Below are positions 8,346 to 18,822 of a stretch of 64,000 nucleotides of DNA, one piece after another (the first letter of the stretch is position 1; every line of letters begins with the position of its first letter). This stretch comes from Martelella mediterranea (GTDB lineage Bacteria > Pseudomonadota > Alphaproteobacteria > Rhizobiales > Rhizobiaceae). The stretch is taken from positions 62,001-126,000 of the forward strand of contig PVUG01000003.1 of the NCBI GenBank assembly GCA_003001975.1. Reading direction: 5' to 3'. The translations under genes were made by a program, and so were the position numbers. A model generated the notes under the pieces. The model did no database searches, was not told the origin of the DNA, and saw only the letters and a program-made list of their open reading frames with translations.

Positions 8346-8454
8346 GATAGTCTTGTTTCAAAAGCAATGCCTGAACGGTGGCTGCAAGCGGCAACACCGA
8401 AGCATGGCCCGGCGACGCCTGTTCGGCGGCGCCGGTCTTCGAAGTTCAGCCGGA

Positions 8455-10566
<2,112 letters not shown>

Positions 10567-10810
10567 GTCTTGTCCTTCAATCAATGCGCGCGCGCCTTTC
10601 CTGATTGAAAGATGCGCAACGCGATCCAACGTTTCGTTCGACACGTCACGGGCAAGACAGCGCGCCGCTTCCGGTATCGAAGCGGCCAGCAATCCTGCCC
10701 CATGACAGGTCCGTTAAGGCCAGGCGGAACCGGAATGCCATCATCCCGGCTTCGCGTTTCAGATTCCTTCGCCCGCCACGGCTTGGAACCGGCGCATCAT
10801 CATGCGCGAA

Positions 10811-10843
10811 AACAAAAGCGGCGGACGCAAAACACGCCCGCCG
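10811..10843 (-). terminator. Intrinsic terminator between rpsO and pnp
   Basis: On the minus strand CGGCGGGCG and CGTCCGCCG form a 9-bp stem with one G-U pair and a 7-base loop, followed by CTTTTGTTTTC. It sits right after the rpsO stop and should reduce read-through into pnp, giving a separate short rpsO transcript. Confidence 0.75.
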
Positions 10844-10853
10844 GTCATGAGGC

Positions 10854-11123
10854 TTAGCGGCGAATGCCCAGACGACCGATAAGGGTCGTGTAACGGCTTT
10901 CGTCGATGCGCTTCAGGTAGTCGAGCAGCGAACGGCGGGTCGAAACCAGCGTCAGCAGACCACGGCGGGAATGGTTATCCTTCTTGTGGTCCTTGAAGTG
11001 CTCGGTCAGGTTGGTGATCCGTTCGGTGAGGATAGCAACCTGAACTTCCGGAGAACCGGTGTCGCCTTCCTTCGTTGCGAATTCCTTGATCAGTTCTGCC
11101 TTGCGTTCAGCAGTAATCGACAT
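10854..11123 (-). CDS. rpsO: 30S ribosomal protein S15
   Basis: The 89-aa primary 16S rRNA-binding protein S15. The sequence begins [16 protein letters not shown] and carries [17 protein letters not shown], the conserved [12 protein letters not shown] loop and a C-terminal [19 protein letters not shown]. The start at 11123 has AAAGGATGACCCG ahead. The 26-codon upstream extension has no family match. It lies between an alpha-type promoter and a strong terminator, then pnp. Confidence 0.98.
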   Translation of the reverse strand: MSITAERKAELIKEFATKEGDTGSPEVQVAILTERITNLTEHFKDHKKDNHSRRGLLTLVSTRRSLLDYLKRIDESRYTTLIGRLGIRR

Positions 11124-11221
11124 CGGGTCATCCTTTCGAAATGAGGGTGTTTTGGGTCGCCCGGGCCGGGATGTCGTCCAGCAAGGGCCGTTTAAACGCA
11201 TTTATTCCAATGCTGGCCGCC

Positions 11222-11250
11222 ATATAGGGCAAAAGCGCATGATTGTCGAG
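11222..11250 (-). promoter_or_regulatory. Housekeeping promoter of rpsO
   Basis: On the minus strand CTCGAC (11245-11250) and CTATAT (11222-11227) are separated by exactly 17 bases. This is one mismatch from the alphaproteobacterial sigma-70 consensus CTTGAC-17-CTATAT. Confidence 0.7.
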
Positions 11251-11420
11251 TGTCATGGCAAAGGGTGCCCGCTACCGGCCTTCATCCCGCAAAACCCGGC
11301 CTTTGGCCTTGCACCCCGGAACGCGCGATGACCGTCTCCCGCCTCAGGAGAAACCGGCAATCATCATCCTCTGGCCAGAGGGGTGACGCTCTCCTATATC
11401 AGCGCCAACGACGAAACATA

Positions 11421-11511
11421 AACGCCGCGTTTTCGAGGCAGGTCAATTCCGGCGATCGACACCACGTTTTCCGCGAAGTGTCGGCAAAGCAACCCTCCGG
11501 AGCGCGGCGTT
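11421..11511 (+). other. Candidate structured 5' leader of the alcohol dehydrogenase gene
   Basis: AACGCCGCG (11421-11429) can pair with CGCGGCGTT (11503-11511); inside it GAGG pairs with CCTC, and an inner hairpin CGACAC/GTGTCG encloses about 16 bases. The closing stem ends four bases before the AAGGAG Shine-Dalgarno. A regulatory role is inference. Confidence 0.4.
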
Positions 11512-11530
11512 AAAAAAGGAGCGCCTTTAA

Positions 11531-12511
11531 TTGCTTGCAGCCATTCACGACACATTCGGCGAACCCGCTGACGTTCTTGTTGCGAGAGACACCGCCAAGC
11601 CGGAGCCCGGCCCGGGCCAGGTGCGCGTGCGCATGACGCTCAGCCCCATCCACAATCACGACCTCTGGACCATTCGCGGCAGCTATGGCTACAAGCCGGA
11701 TCTGCCGGGGGCCATCGGCGGCAGTGAGGCACTTGGCGAGATCGAGACGGTCGGCGACGGCGTCGATCCCGCCATGATCGGCAAGCGCATTGCCGTGGCA
11801 GGCGTTCATGGCAGCTGGGCCGAATTTTTCATCGCACCGGCGGCGAGCGTGCTGCCGCTGCCCGATGAAATCTCGGACACGGATGGCGCGCAGCTGATCG
11901 CCATGCCCTTCAGCGCCATTTCGCTTCTGGAAACGCTGCGCGCGAAAAAAGGCGACTGGATCATTCAGACGGCTGCCAACGGCGCGGTCGGAAAACTGAT
12001 GACCACGCTGGCGAAAAACCGTGGTATCAGCCTCGTCAGTCTCGTGCGCAGGAAAGAAGCAGTCACCGAGCTTCACGACCTCGGCATCGACAATGTGTTC
12101 TCCACAGCCGATGAAAACTGGAAGGACGATGTGCGCGCCCTGATCGGACAGGATGGCGCGGCATCCGCGATCGATTCCGTCGGAGGCGGCATTGCTGCCG
12201 ATCTCGTCGATCTTCTGGGCGTGAACGGCGAGCTTGTGGTTTTCGGAACGGCCACCGGCGCACCGATACCGCTTTCCTCCGGCGCGCTTATCATGAAGCA
12301 CATCACCGTTCGCGGCTTCTGGGGTGCGCGCGTCGGCAAGGAGATGGATGACGACAAACGCAAGGCGCTGATCGGCGAACTGGTCGCGCTTGCCGCAAAG
12401 GGCGAACTGCAGCTCGATACCGACGAAATCTTTCCGCTGGAACATGTGGTTGATGCCGTCAACGCGGCATTGAAACCGGGACGGAAGGGCAAGGTCATGC
12501 TACGCCCCTGA
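11531..12511 (+). CDS. Zinc-type alcohol dehydrogenase / quinone oxidoreductase family (MDR)
   Basis: A 326-aa medium-chain dehydrogenase/reductase. The N-terminal GroES-like domain has GPGQVRVRM and LPGAIGGSEALGEIETVG. The Rossmann domain has the motif TAANGAVGKLMTTLAK, which binds NADP(H). Cys/His ligands for catalytic and structural zinc are not apparent, so it is more like quinone oxidoreductase or trans-2-enoyl reductase-type members. The start is TTG with AAGGAGCG eight bases upstream; no in-frame ATG fits better. It and the next gene are plus-strand genes sitting inside the minus-strand translation block. Confidence 0.8.
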   Translation: MLAAIHDTFGEPADVLVARDTAKPEPGPGQVRVRMTLSPIHNHDLWTIRGSYGYKPDLPGAIGGSEALGEIETVGDGVDPAMIGKRIAVAGVHGSWAEFFIAPAASVLPLPDEISDTDGAQLIAMPFSAISLLETLRAKKGDWIIQTAANGAVGKLMTTLAKNRGISLVSLVRRKEAVTELHDLGIDNVFSTADENWKDDVRALIGQDGAASAIDSVGGGIAADLVDLLGVNGELVVFGTATGAPIPLSSGALIMKHITVRGFWGARVGKEMDDDKRKALIGELVALAAKGELQLDTDEIFPLEHVVDAVNAALKPGRKGKVMLRP

Positions 12512-12603
12512 AAATGCGCCGCGCCGGGCAGCCCGACACCCGGCGCATTGCCGCCGGCGCGCCGCCATGCGACAGTCTGGACCACCTGCAAGGAACCTCG
12601 GAC

Positions 12604-13782
12604 ATGACCTATCGTAACACCATTGCCGCAGGCGCTATGACCGTGCTTGCGGCAGCCCCGCAGGCGTTTGCGACCCCGGCAGAGATCAAGGCCATCGAAA
12701 CCCTCTGGCAAAACCCGCAGGATGCCGGCGCGCTCACCGCCGAAAGCTTTGCGCGGGCGGTTCCCGACGACGAGCTCACGGCCATCATCAATCGTCTGCG
12801 CGATGAGACCGGCGCGGCCCTTTCCGTGACAGGCGACCAGGGCGTCTACACGATCCGCACAGAGACCCATGAAATTCCCGTCCAGATCGCGCTTGATGAG
12901 AACGGCCAGATAACGGGTCTGTTTTTCAGCCCGCCCGAGGCCCTGACCGAGGGTCCGGCGGCAACGCTTAACGCCTTCGAGGCGATGCCCGGAAAAATTT
13001 CCTATCTGGTGATATCGGAAGACGAAACACTGTTTGCGAAAGAGGCCGACAGCGCGCTTGCCGTCGCCTCGGCGTTCAAGCTCGGCGTCCTCAAGGTATT
13101 GCTCGATGATATCGCGTCAAGCACGAGGGACTGGCAGGATATCGCTATCCTTCAGCCGGAAGACAAATCCTTGCCGACCGGTCGTCTGCAGGATTTTCCG
13201 GATGGGTCGCCGCTGACGCTTCACACGCTTGCGACCTTGATGATTACCGAAAGCGACAATACCGCAACCGATATGCTGATGCGTATTCTCGGTCCCGGTC
13301 GGGTTGCAGACGCTCTTGGCCTTGAAAGCGTGCTTACCACCCGCGCCATGTTTGCGCTGAAGGCCGACCCCGCTCTGGCCGCGCAATACGCCGCCGCCGC
13401 ATCGCCCCGGGACAAGGCGGCAATCGCCGACCAGGCCGCGTCACGCCCGTTGCCGGCCATCGCGGCCGTCACCGGACCGGCGACCGATGGCGTCGAATGG
13501 CATCTCTCCAACGCGAAACTGTGCGCCCTGATACGCGCGGTGGCCGACGCGGATGTCTTTTCCGTCAATCCCGGCCCGGTGCGGACAAGAGACTGGCAGT
13601 CGGTCGCCTACAAGGGCGGCAGCGAAACCGGCGTGCTGAACCTGACGGCAGCGCTGACCGGCAAAGATGGCCGCAAAGTCTGCGTTTCCCTCACCATCAA
13701 CGACAAGACCGCCATCGATGAGACGACGGCGGTCGGTCTGTTCACGCGCCTTGCGCATCAGTTGGCCGAAAGCGGCAAATAG
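12604..13782 (+). CDS. Periplasmic serine hydrolase, class A beta-lactamase-like
   Basis: A 392-aa protein. A signal peptide (about residues 1-23, cleaved after AFA) precedes an extra N-terminal region of about 100 residues (resembling Cpe/SnoaL-like add-on domains) and a transpeptidase-like domain with SAFK (156-159), SDN (217-219) and a KGG-type triad (YKGGSETG). All three motifs of class A serine beta-lactamases are present, but the omega-loop Glu is not obvious, so beta-lactam hydrolysis is unproven. AAGGAACC precedes the ATG; 30 upstream codons are ignored. Its stop directly abuts the truB stop (convergent, no gap). Confidence 0.75.
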   Translation: MTYRNTIAAGAMTVLAAAPQAFATPAEIKAIETLWQNPQDAGALTAESFARAVPDDELTAIINRLRDETGAALSVTGDQGVYTIRTETHEIPVQIALDENGQITGLFFSPPEALTEGPAATLNAFEAMPGKISYLVISEDETLFAKEADSALAVASAFKLGVLKVLLDDIASSTRDWQDIAILQPEDKSLPTGRLQDFPDGSPLTLHTLATLMITESDNTATDMLMRILGPGRVADALGLESVLTTRAMFALKADPALAAQYAAAASPRDKAAIADQAASRPLPAIAAVTGPATDGVEWHLSNAKLCALIRAVADADVFSVNPGPVRTRDWQSVAYKGGSETGVLNLTAALTGKDGRKVCVSLTINDKTAIDETTAVGLFTRLAHQLAESGK

Positions 13783-14715
13783 CTAGCCGAACACCCGGCG
13801 CGGCTTGAACTGGCCTTCGGCAATCTCGCCGATGGCAATGAGACGCCCGCCGATGGAGGCATAGGCTTCCGGCTCTTCGACCGGGGCGTGGGCGCCGCGC
13901 AGGATGATCGGGTTGCCGAGCTTGAGACGGCGCGCCTGCTCGTCGGTGACAGGCACATGCGGCAGATTGGCAAGCGCTTCGGATGTATCGACAAGAAATG
14001 CCTCAAGGGCTGCGAAGCGTTCAGCATCCTCCTCGATCTCTTCCAGCGCCGTCAGCTCTGAAAGCGGCACCAGCATGTCCTCCGAAAACGGCGCGACGAA
14101 AGGCCGGCGCAGCGCCGAAATATGGCCGTAGCAGCCGAGATCACGGCCCATATCGCGGGCCAACGCGCGCACATAGGTGCCCTTTCCACACTCGACCTCG
14201 AAATCGGCGGAGTTTTCATCCGGGCAGCCGATCAGCGTCAGCCGGTGGATTTCAACTTCGCGGGTCGGGATATCGACCGTTTCGCCCTCGCGCGCCAGAT
14301 CATAGGCGCGGTTGCCGTCGATCTTGATGGCGGAGAACTGCGGCGGCACCTGTTCGATCACGCCGGTATATTTCTCTAAGAGCGCTTCGATGTCGGCACG
14401 CGCCGGACGCTTGTCCGATGACTGCGTTACATCACCCTCAAGATCGTCAGTCGCCCGTTCCTCACCCCAGGTGACGGTGAATTCGTAGATCTTGCGGCCG
14501 TCCATCACATAAGGCACGGTCTTGGTGGCATCACCGAGCGCAATCGGCAGCATGCCGGAGGCAAGCGGATCGAGCGTGCCGGCGTGGCCGGCCTTCTGGG
14601 CCTTGAACAGCCACTTCACCTTGGAAACGGCTTCGGTCGAACCGAAATCGATCGGCTTGTCGAGGATCAGCCAGCCTGAAACGGGGCGGCCCTTGGGTTT
14701 TCTCTGTCGTGCCAT
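13783..14715 (-). CDS. truB: tRNA pseudouridine-55 synthase
   Basis: A 310-aa enzyme making the universal pseudouridine-55 in the tRNA T loop. Catalytic Asp is D49 in [12 protein letters not shown]. Other signatures are [29 protein letters not shown] and [12 protein letters not shown], followed by a C-terminal TruB_C/PUA-like region. It starts 9 bases after the rbfA stop, so rbfA and truB form one operon. It is convergent with, and touches, the serine hydrolase gene, whereas in many relatives rpsO follows truB. Confidence 0.97.
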   Translation of the reverse strand: MARQRKPKGRPVSGWLILDKPIDFGSTEAVSKVKWLFKAQKAGHAGTLDPLASGMLPIALGDATKTVPYVMDGRKIYEFTVTWGEERATDDLEGDVTQSSDKRPARADIEALLEKYTGVIEQVPPQFSAIKIDGNRAYDLAREGETVDIPTREVEIHRLTLIGCPDENSADFEVECGKGTYVRALARDMGRDLGCYGHISALRRPFVAPFSEDMLVPLSELTALEEIEEDAERFAALEAFLVDTSEALANLPHVPVTDEQARRLKLGNPIILRGAHAPVEEPEAYASIGGRLIAIGEIAEGQFKPRRVFG

Positions 14716-14724
14716 ATGCTGAAA

Positions 14725-15138
14725 TTATTCTTTGTCTTCGTTGTCGTCGTCGTGTTCCAGATCGCGCGCCACTTCCGGCGAATGCAGCAGTTCATCGATC
14801 TTGCGGAAGTTCTCAAAGCTGGTGTCGTCGCGGAAACGCAGTTCCGGCATGTATTTCATCTGCCGGATCTCGCGGCTGATGCGGCCGCGGATGAACTTCG
14901 CATGATGGTTCAGCGCGCGCACGGTCGCGTCATGATCCCTGTCGCCCAGCGGGGTGACATAGGCAGTCGCGATCTTCAGGTCCGGCGACATCCGCACCTC
15001 GGAAATCGAGACGACGGTGTTTTCCAGCAGCGGATCGAGAACATCGCCGCGCTGGAGAACCTTGGTAATGGCGGCGCGAACCTGTTCACCAACGCGAAGC
15101 ATGCGCTGGGAGGGCGCCGAGGAGGTAGCTCTCGTCAT
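14725..15138 (-). CDS. rbfA: Ribosome-binding factor A
   Basis: A 137-aa 30S maturation factor with a KH-like fold. Visible conserved parts are [38 protein letters not shown] and the C-terminal [18 protein letters not shown], then an acidic tail. The ATG at 15138 has AAGGTTG in front; the 54-codon upstream extension has no match to the family. It is separated from infB by about 0.8 kb of non-coding DNA, so it must have its own promoter. Confidence 0.95.
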   Translation of the reverse strand: MTRATSSAPSQRMLRVGEQVRAAITKVLQRGDVLDPLLENTVVSISEVRMSPDLKIATAYVTPLGDRDHDATVRALNHHAKFIRGRISREIRQMKYMPELRFRDDTSFENFRKIDELLHSPEVARDLEHDDDNEDKE

Positions 15139-15439
15139 ATCAACCTTGGTCTTTAAATCGTTCGTGTTTGTCTCGTGCCCGCCATTTGACGGGGTTCGAA
15201 CCCGCGCGGACATGCTCCGATGACTGGCGGGTCGTGTAACCCTTCGGCGGCAGAAGGTCAATCGCAGAACCGCCACCGGCCGGGAAACAGGAAAGCCCAT
15301 CGGCGGTGACCATCAAAAAAAACGACGTTTCAGCGCTGAAGCGCGATCATTTGATTCAGCGCAAATCGTCCGGCCCGATTCGGCGCTAGAACTGACTTCA
15401 GACAGATGAGGCACGTACCCGCCTCAAATAGCAAAAGGA

Positions 15440-15640
15440 ATTCAAAGCTCAGGGCGTTTCACGATCTCCTCCTCCTTCAATAGCTGAAACGCTTTGTAAG
15501 GCCGTCCCGCAGGCCAATCTCCCTCCTCTCAATTGCGGGGAATAAACGGATCGCCTCAAACGATCCGTTTCAGTTCCGGTCCAACCGGAAAAGCCCGGCG
15601 CGCTGCTCCTCAAGAGTTGTTCGCCGGGCTTTCTGTTTTA
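15440..15640 (+). ncRNA. Candidate small RNA with exposed anti-Shine-Dalgarno loops
   Basis: Hairpin 1: GCGTTTCA (15454-15461) with TGAAACGC (15485-15492), loop containing CTCCTCCTCC. Hairpin 2: CCCGCA (15506-15511) with TGCGGG (15534-15539), loop containing TCCCTCCTCTC. Hairpin 3: AAACGGATCG (15544-15553) with CGATCCGTTT (15561-15570). Then an AAGCCCGGCG/CGCCGGGCTT terminator stem with a T-rich tail (15591-15639). CU-rich loops on successive hairpins are the hallmark of rhizobial trans-acting sRNAs such as the alpha-r14/NfeR1 and mmgR types, which pair with ribosome-binding sites. No clear promoter was found; ends are approximate. Confidence 0.5.
15591..15639 (+). terminator. Terminator hairpin closing the candidate sRNA
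   Basis: AAGCCCGGCG (15591-15600) pairs perfectly with CGCCGGGCTT (15622-15631); the plus strand continues TTCTGTTTT. The 21-base loop is long but again CU-rich. Confidence 0.6.
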
Positions 15641-15663
15641 AGCGTTTGTGGTCGCCGGCGCGC

Positions 15664-15688
15664 ACGAAAAAACCGGCCGAAGCCGGTT
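15664..15688 (-). terminator. UUCG terminator hairpin, distal copy
   Basis: On the minus strand AACCGGC-TTCG-GCCGGTT is followed by TTTTCG. It is a near-identical copy of the infB terminator at 15905-15927; the pair flanks the mosaic repeat. Confidence 0.6.
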
Positions 15689-15720
15689 CAGACTGCCGCC
15701 AGACCTATCCACTCTACGGA

Positions 15721-15872
15721 CGTCATCCTCGGTCTTGTACCGAGGATCTAACCCCGTTGCCGCATGTGCGGAGCTTCTGTTTTACACCGGATTGAACGTT
15801 TCCGTCTTTCCATCCGAAACGTCTGTCGCGGGGAGACGTGCTTAGATGCTCGGGACAGGCCCGAGCATGACG
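15721..15872. repeat. RIME-like intergenic mosaic element, copy 2
   Basis: It opens CGTCATCCTCGGTCTTGTAC with a CCTCGG/CCGAGG palindrome and closes with a GCTCGGG/CCCGAGC palindrome and CATGACG. The ends are inverted relative to each other, as in copies at 4407-4520 and 41690-41777. Confidence 0.65.
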
Positions 15873-15904
15873 AATGAGGGTGTAGCATCCCTTGTCCACG
15901 CATG

Positions 15905-15927
15905 AAAAAACCGGCCGAAGCCGGTTT
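15905..15927 (-). terminator. Intrinsic terminator of infB
   Basis: AAACCGGC-TTCG-GCCGGTTT followed by TTT on the minus strand, 28 bases after the infB stop. The stem with a UUCG tetraloop and U-run is a textbook intrinsic terminator, and it uncouples infB from rbfA-truB. Confidence 0.8.
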
Positions 15928-15955
15928 CCTCAATTCTGTGCTCGTTGCTCCAAAA

Positions 15956-18721
15956 TCAGAGCGAGCGGGTGATGTGCTCGACGCGGAAGGCCTCAATGAT
16001 ATCGCCTGCGCGAATATCTTCGTAGTTCTCGAAGGCCATGCCGCATTCCTGGCCGCCCGGCACTTCGGAAACTTCATCCTTGAAGCGCTTCAGCGTTTTC
16101 AGCTTGCCTTCGTGGATAACCACGTTGTCGCGGATGAGGCGAACACCGGCGCCACGTTCCATCTTGCCTTCGGTAACCCGGCAACCTGCAACCTTGCCGA
16201 CCTTGGTAATGTTGAAGACCTCGAGGATCTCGGCATTGCCAAGGAAGGTCTCGCGCCGTTCCGGCGACAGAAGACCCGACATCGCGGCTTTCACATCGTC
16301 CACCAGATCGTAGATGATGTTGTAGTAGCGGATTTCGATACCGGCCTGTTCGGCGGCCCGGCGGGCCTGTGCGTTGGCACGGACGTTGAAGCCGATGATT
16401 GCCGCATCGGAGGCTTCCGCCAGCGAAATATCCGATTCGGTGATACCGCCGGCTGCCGCATGAACGACACGGGCACGCACTTCGTCGGTTCCCAGTTTCT
16501 CAAGCGCGGCATTGATGGCTTCAACCGAGCCCTGCACGTCGCCCTTGATCAAAAGCGGGAATTCCTTGAGGCCGGTATCCTGCAGCTGGCTCATCATCTG
16601 TTCGAGCGAACCGCGCGAACCGGACTGGCGAGCCGCCGCCTTGTCGCGGGCAAGCCGCTGGCGATACTCGGAAACCTCACGGGCCTTTGCCTCGTTTTCA
16701 ACGACGGCAAAGCGATCGCCGGCTGACGGCGTGCCGCCGAGACCGAGAATTTCGACCGGCATAGACGGCCCGGCTTCCTTCACATGTTCGCCGTGATCGT
16801 CGATCAGCGCGCGCACACGGCCCCACTGGTCACCGGCAACAAGAACCTGCCCCGGCTTCAGCGTGCCCTTCTGCACCAGAACGGTCGCGACCGAACCACG
16901 GCCACGGTCGAGCTGGGCTTCGATGACGACCCCTTCGGCCGTACGGTCGGGATTGGCCTTGAGGTCAAGGATTTCCGACTGCAGCAGAATTGCTTCCAGA
17001 AGCTTGTCGAGGTTCTGACCGGTCTTGGCCGAAACTTCGACTTCCAGCACCTCGCCGCCCATGGTTTCGACGAACACTTCATGCTGAAGCAGTTCGGTAC
17101 GCACCTTCTGGGCATCAGCCGCCGGCTTGTCGATCTTGTTGATGGCAACGATGATCGGAACACCGGCCGCCTTGGCGTGATTGATGGATTCAATCGTCTG
17201 CGGCATGACGCTGTCGTCAGCAGCAACCACCAGAATGGCTATATCCGTCACTTCGGCACCACGGGCACGCATCGCGGTAAAGGCGGCGTGGCCGGGAGTA
17301 TCGATGAAGGTGATCTTCTGACCGTCCTGCTCGACCTGATAGGCACCGATATGCTGGGTAATGCCGCCGGCCTCGCCGGAAACGACGTTGGCATGCCGGA
17401 TGGCATCGAGCAGCGAAGTCTTGCCGTGGTCGACGTGGCCCATAATGGTCACGACCGGCGCACGCGGCTCCAGATCGGCCTCATCATCGGAAACGTCGAA
17501 AATGCCTTCCTCGACATCCGATTCGGCAACGCGCTTGACGGTATGGCCGAATTCCGTGGCGATCAGCTCGGCGAGATCGGCATCGATCACGTCGCCGGGC
17601 TTCATCATCTGCCCTTCCTTCATCAGGTACTTGATGACGTCAACGGCCCGTTCGGACATACGCTGCGACAGTTCCTGAATGGTGATGGTTTCCGGCAGAA
17701 CGACCTCGCGCAGAACCTTTTCACGCGGCTCCTGCGTCTGGGCGCGGCGCATCTTTTCCTGACGGCGGCGCATGGCCGAAAGCGAACGGCCGCGCTGGTT
17801 GCCACCATCGTCGTCACCGGTGACGGCGGTAACCGTCAGCTTGCCACGGCGGCGCTCGCCCGTGCCCTTGGGACGGGATGCAGGCTTGTTGGCCGGCGTT
17901 TCGGGGCGAAGCGTCTTGCCGCGTGCGGGTGCACCGGCTTCTTCCGTTTCGCGGCGCGGTTTGCGTCCACGACCGGCATCGCCCTCGTCGTCGGTTTCGG
18001 TGCGCGCCTGCGGGCGGTGGCGCGGTGCGGCACGGCTCGGCTTGGCGTCTTCGCCGGGCGGCAGGTCGGCTGCGGCAGGCGCTTCCGCGGCTGCCGGCGT
18101 TTCCGCCGCTTCTTCCTTTTCCTTGGCCGCGTCCAGGGCTGCCTGTTTCTTGGCTTCCTCGGCGTCGCGCTTTGCCTGTTCCTCGGCTTCGCGCTTGGCG
18201 GCCTCTTCGGCCTGGCGGCGTTCTTCCTCTTCGCGCTTGCGGCGTTCGGCCTCTTCGACCTCGCGCTGCTGTGCCATCACCAGTGCACGGCGACGGGCAT
18301 CCATTTCGCCCTGGGAAAGATCGTGCAGAACATTGCCGCGCTGGCGCCCCTGGCCGCCGTTGCCGCGGTCGGGCTGCTGCCCGCCGCGCTGGCGGTTCTG
18401 GCCGCCGGGACGCGAAGGCTGTCCCTTGGGCTGGCGCTGCTGCCGGCTGGCATCGTCGGCGCGACGCGTCTGGCTTTCGGCTGCCTGCGGCTTTGCCGGC
18501 GCCGGATTGCGCGGCGCTGCTGCGGGGGCCGGCTTGGCTGTCGAGCTTGTTTCCTCGCTCGGCTTGTGCAGCCGGCGCTTGCGTGTTTCCACCACGACCG
18601 CCTTAGTGCGACCGCGGCCCATATCCTGGCGCACGGTACCCTGGCTGACACCCGACGGCTTGAGCTTCAGTGTCTTCTTGCCGGTATCGTTGGATGTCTT
18701 GTCGTCTTTACTGTCCGTCAT
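15956..18721 (-). CDS. infB: Translation initiation factor IF-2
   Basis: A 921-aa GTPase that places fMet-tRNA on the 30S subunit. It has a lysine-rich N-terminus ([13 protein letters not shown]), a long low-complexity Ala/Glu/Lys/Arg segment (about residues 50-320, probably disordered or coiled), the IF2_N module ([17 protein letters not shown]) and the G domain with [20 protein letters not shown] and NKID. Domains II-IV follow to the C-terminal VEHITRSL. The ATG at 18721 gives the usual alphaproteobacterial N-terminus. It is the distal gene of rimP-nusA-ylxR-infB. Confidence 0.98.
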   Translation of the reverse strand: MTDSKDDKTSNDTGKKTLKLKPSGVSQGTVRQDMGRGRTKAVVVETRKRRLHKPSEETSSTAKPAPAAAPRNPAPAKPQAAESQTRRADDASRQQRQPKGQPSRPGGQNRQRGGQQPDRGNGGQGRQRGNVLHDLSQGEMDARRRALVMAQQREVEEAERRKREEEERRQAEEAAKREAEEQAKRDAEEAKKQAALDAAKEKEEAAETPAAAEAPAAADLPPGEDAKPSRAAPRHRPQARTETDDEGDAGRGRKPRRETEEAGAPARGKTLRPETPANKPASRPKGTGERRRGKLTVTAVTGDDDGGNQRGRSLSAMRRRQEKMRRAQTQEPREKVLREVVLPETITIQELSQRMSERAVDVIKYLMKEGQMMKPGDVIDADLAELIATEFGHTVKRVAESDVEEGIFDVSDDEADLEPRAPVVTIMGHVDHGKTSLLDAIRHANVVSGEAGGITQHIGAYQVEQDGQKITFIDTPGHAAFTAMRARGAEVTDIAILVVAADDSVMPQTIESINHAKAAGVPIIVAINKIDKPAADAQKVRTELLQHEVFVETMGGEVLEVEVSAKTGQNLDKLLEAILLQSEILDLKANPDRTAEGVVIEAQLDRGRGSVATVLVQKGTLKPGQVLVAGDQWGRVRALIDDHGEHVKEAGPSMPVEILGLGGTPSAGDRFAVVENEAKAREVSEYRQRLARDKAAARQSGSRGSLEQMMSQLQDTGLKEFPLLIKGDVQGSVEAINAALEKLGTDEVRARVVHAAAGGITESDISLAEASDAAIIGFNVRANAQARRAAEQAGIEIRYYNIIYDLVDDVKAAMSGLLSPERRETFLGNAEILEVFNITKVGKVAGCRVTEGKMERGAGVRLIRDNVVIHEGKLKTLKRFKDEVSEVPGGQECGMAFENYEDIRAGDIIEAFRVEHITRSL

Positions 18722-18822
18722 TCGGTTCCCGTTCCTTGGCGCGGGAACCGCCGTCATCTAGACAGACGCAATTCCCGCCTTGAAATTCATGCTCTGGCGC
18801 ACGGCCAAATTCCGTGACGTCG

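Larger units (their letters stand above)
11124..11530. other. Divergent intergenic region rpsO / alcohol dehydrogenase
   Basis: No gene is present. It contains the rpsO promoter (11222-11250, minus), a perfect 14-bp palindrome CCTCTGGCCAGAGG (11368-11381) just upstream of a CTATAT hexamer (11394-11399) that may be the plus-strand promoter, and a potentially structured leader (11421-11511) before the alcohol dehydrogenase SD. Confidence 0.5.
15139..15955. other. 0.8-kb non-coding gap between infB and rbfA
   Basis: No protein gene is supported. From left to right it holds the rbfA leader, a candidate anti-SD small RNA (15440-15640), a UUCG-type terminator hairpin (15664-15688), a RIME-like element (15721-15872) and the near-identical infB terminator (15905-15927). 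Confidence 0.6.

Noticed and set aside
15185-15215. tRNA T-arm-like sequence on the minus strand (GCGGG-TTCGAAC-CCCGT)
   Set aside because: The T arm pairs well, but no matching 7-bp acceptor strand, anticodon arm or D arm can be found within 100 bases upstream; treated as chance in the rbfA leader.
15437-15458. ECF sigma (RpoE2-like) promoter GGAAT..CGTT for the candidate sRNA
   Set aside because: The spacer is 13 bases rather than the 16-17 expected, and the -35 is imperfect.
16784-18817. Very long open frames on the plus strand opposite infB, and similar ones opposite pnp, the rhamnosidase and nusA
   Set aside because: High G+C codon bias in the real genes opens the antisense frames. They lack family signatures and SDs, and the minus-strand products are unmistakable.
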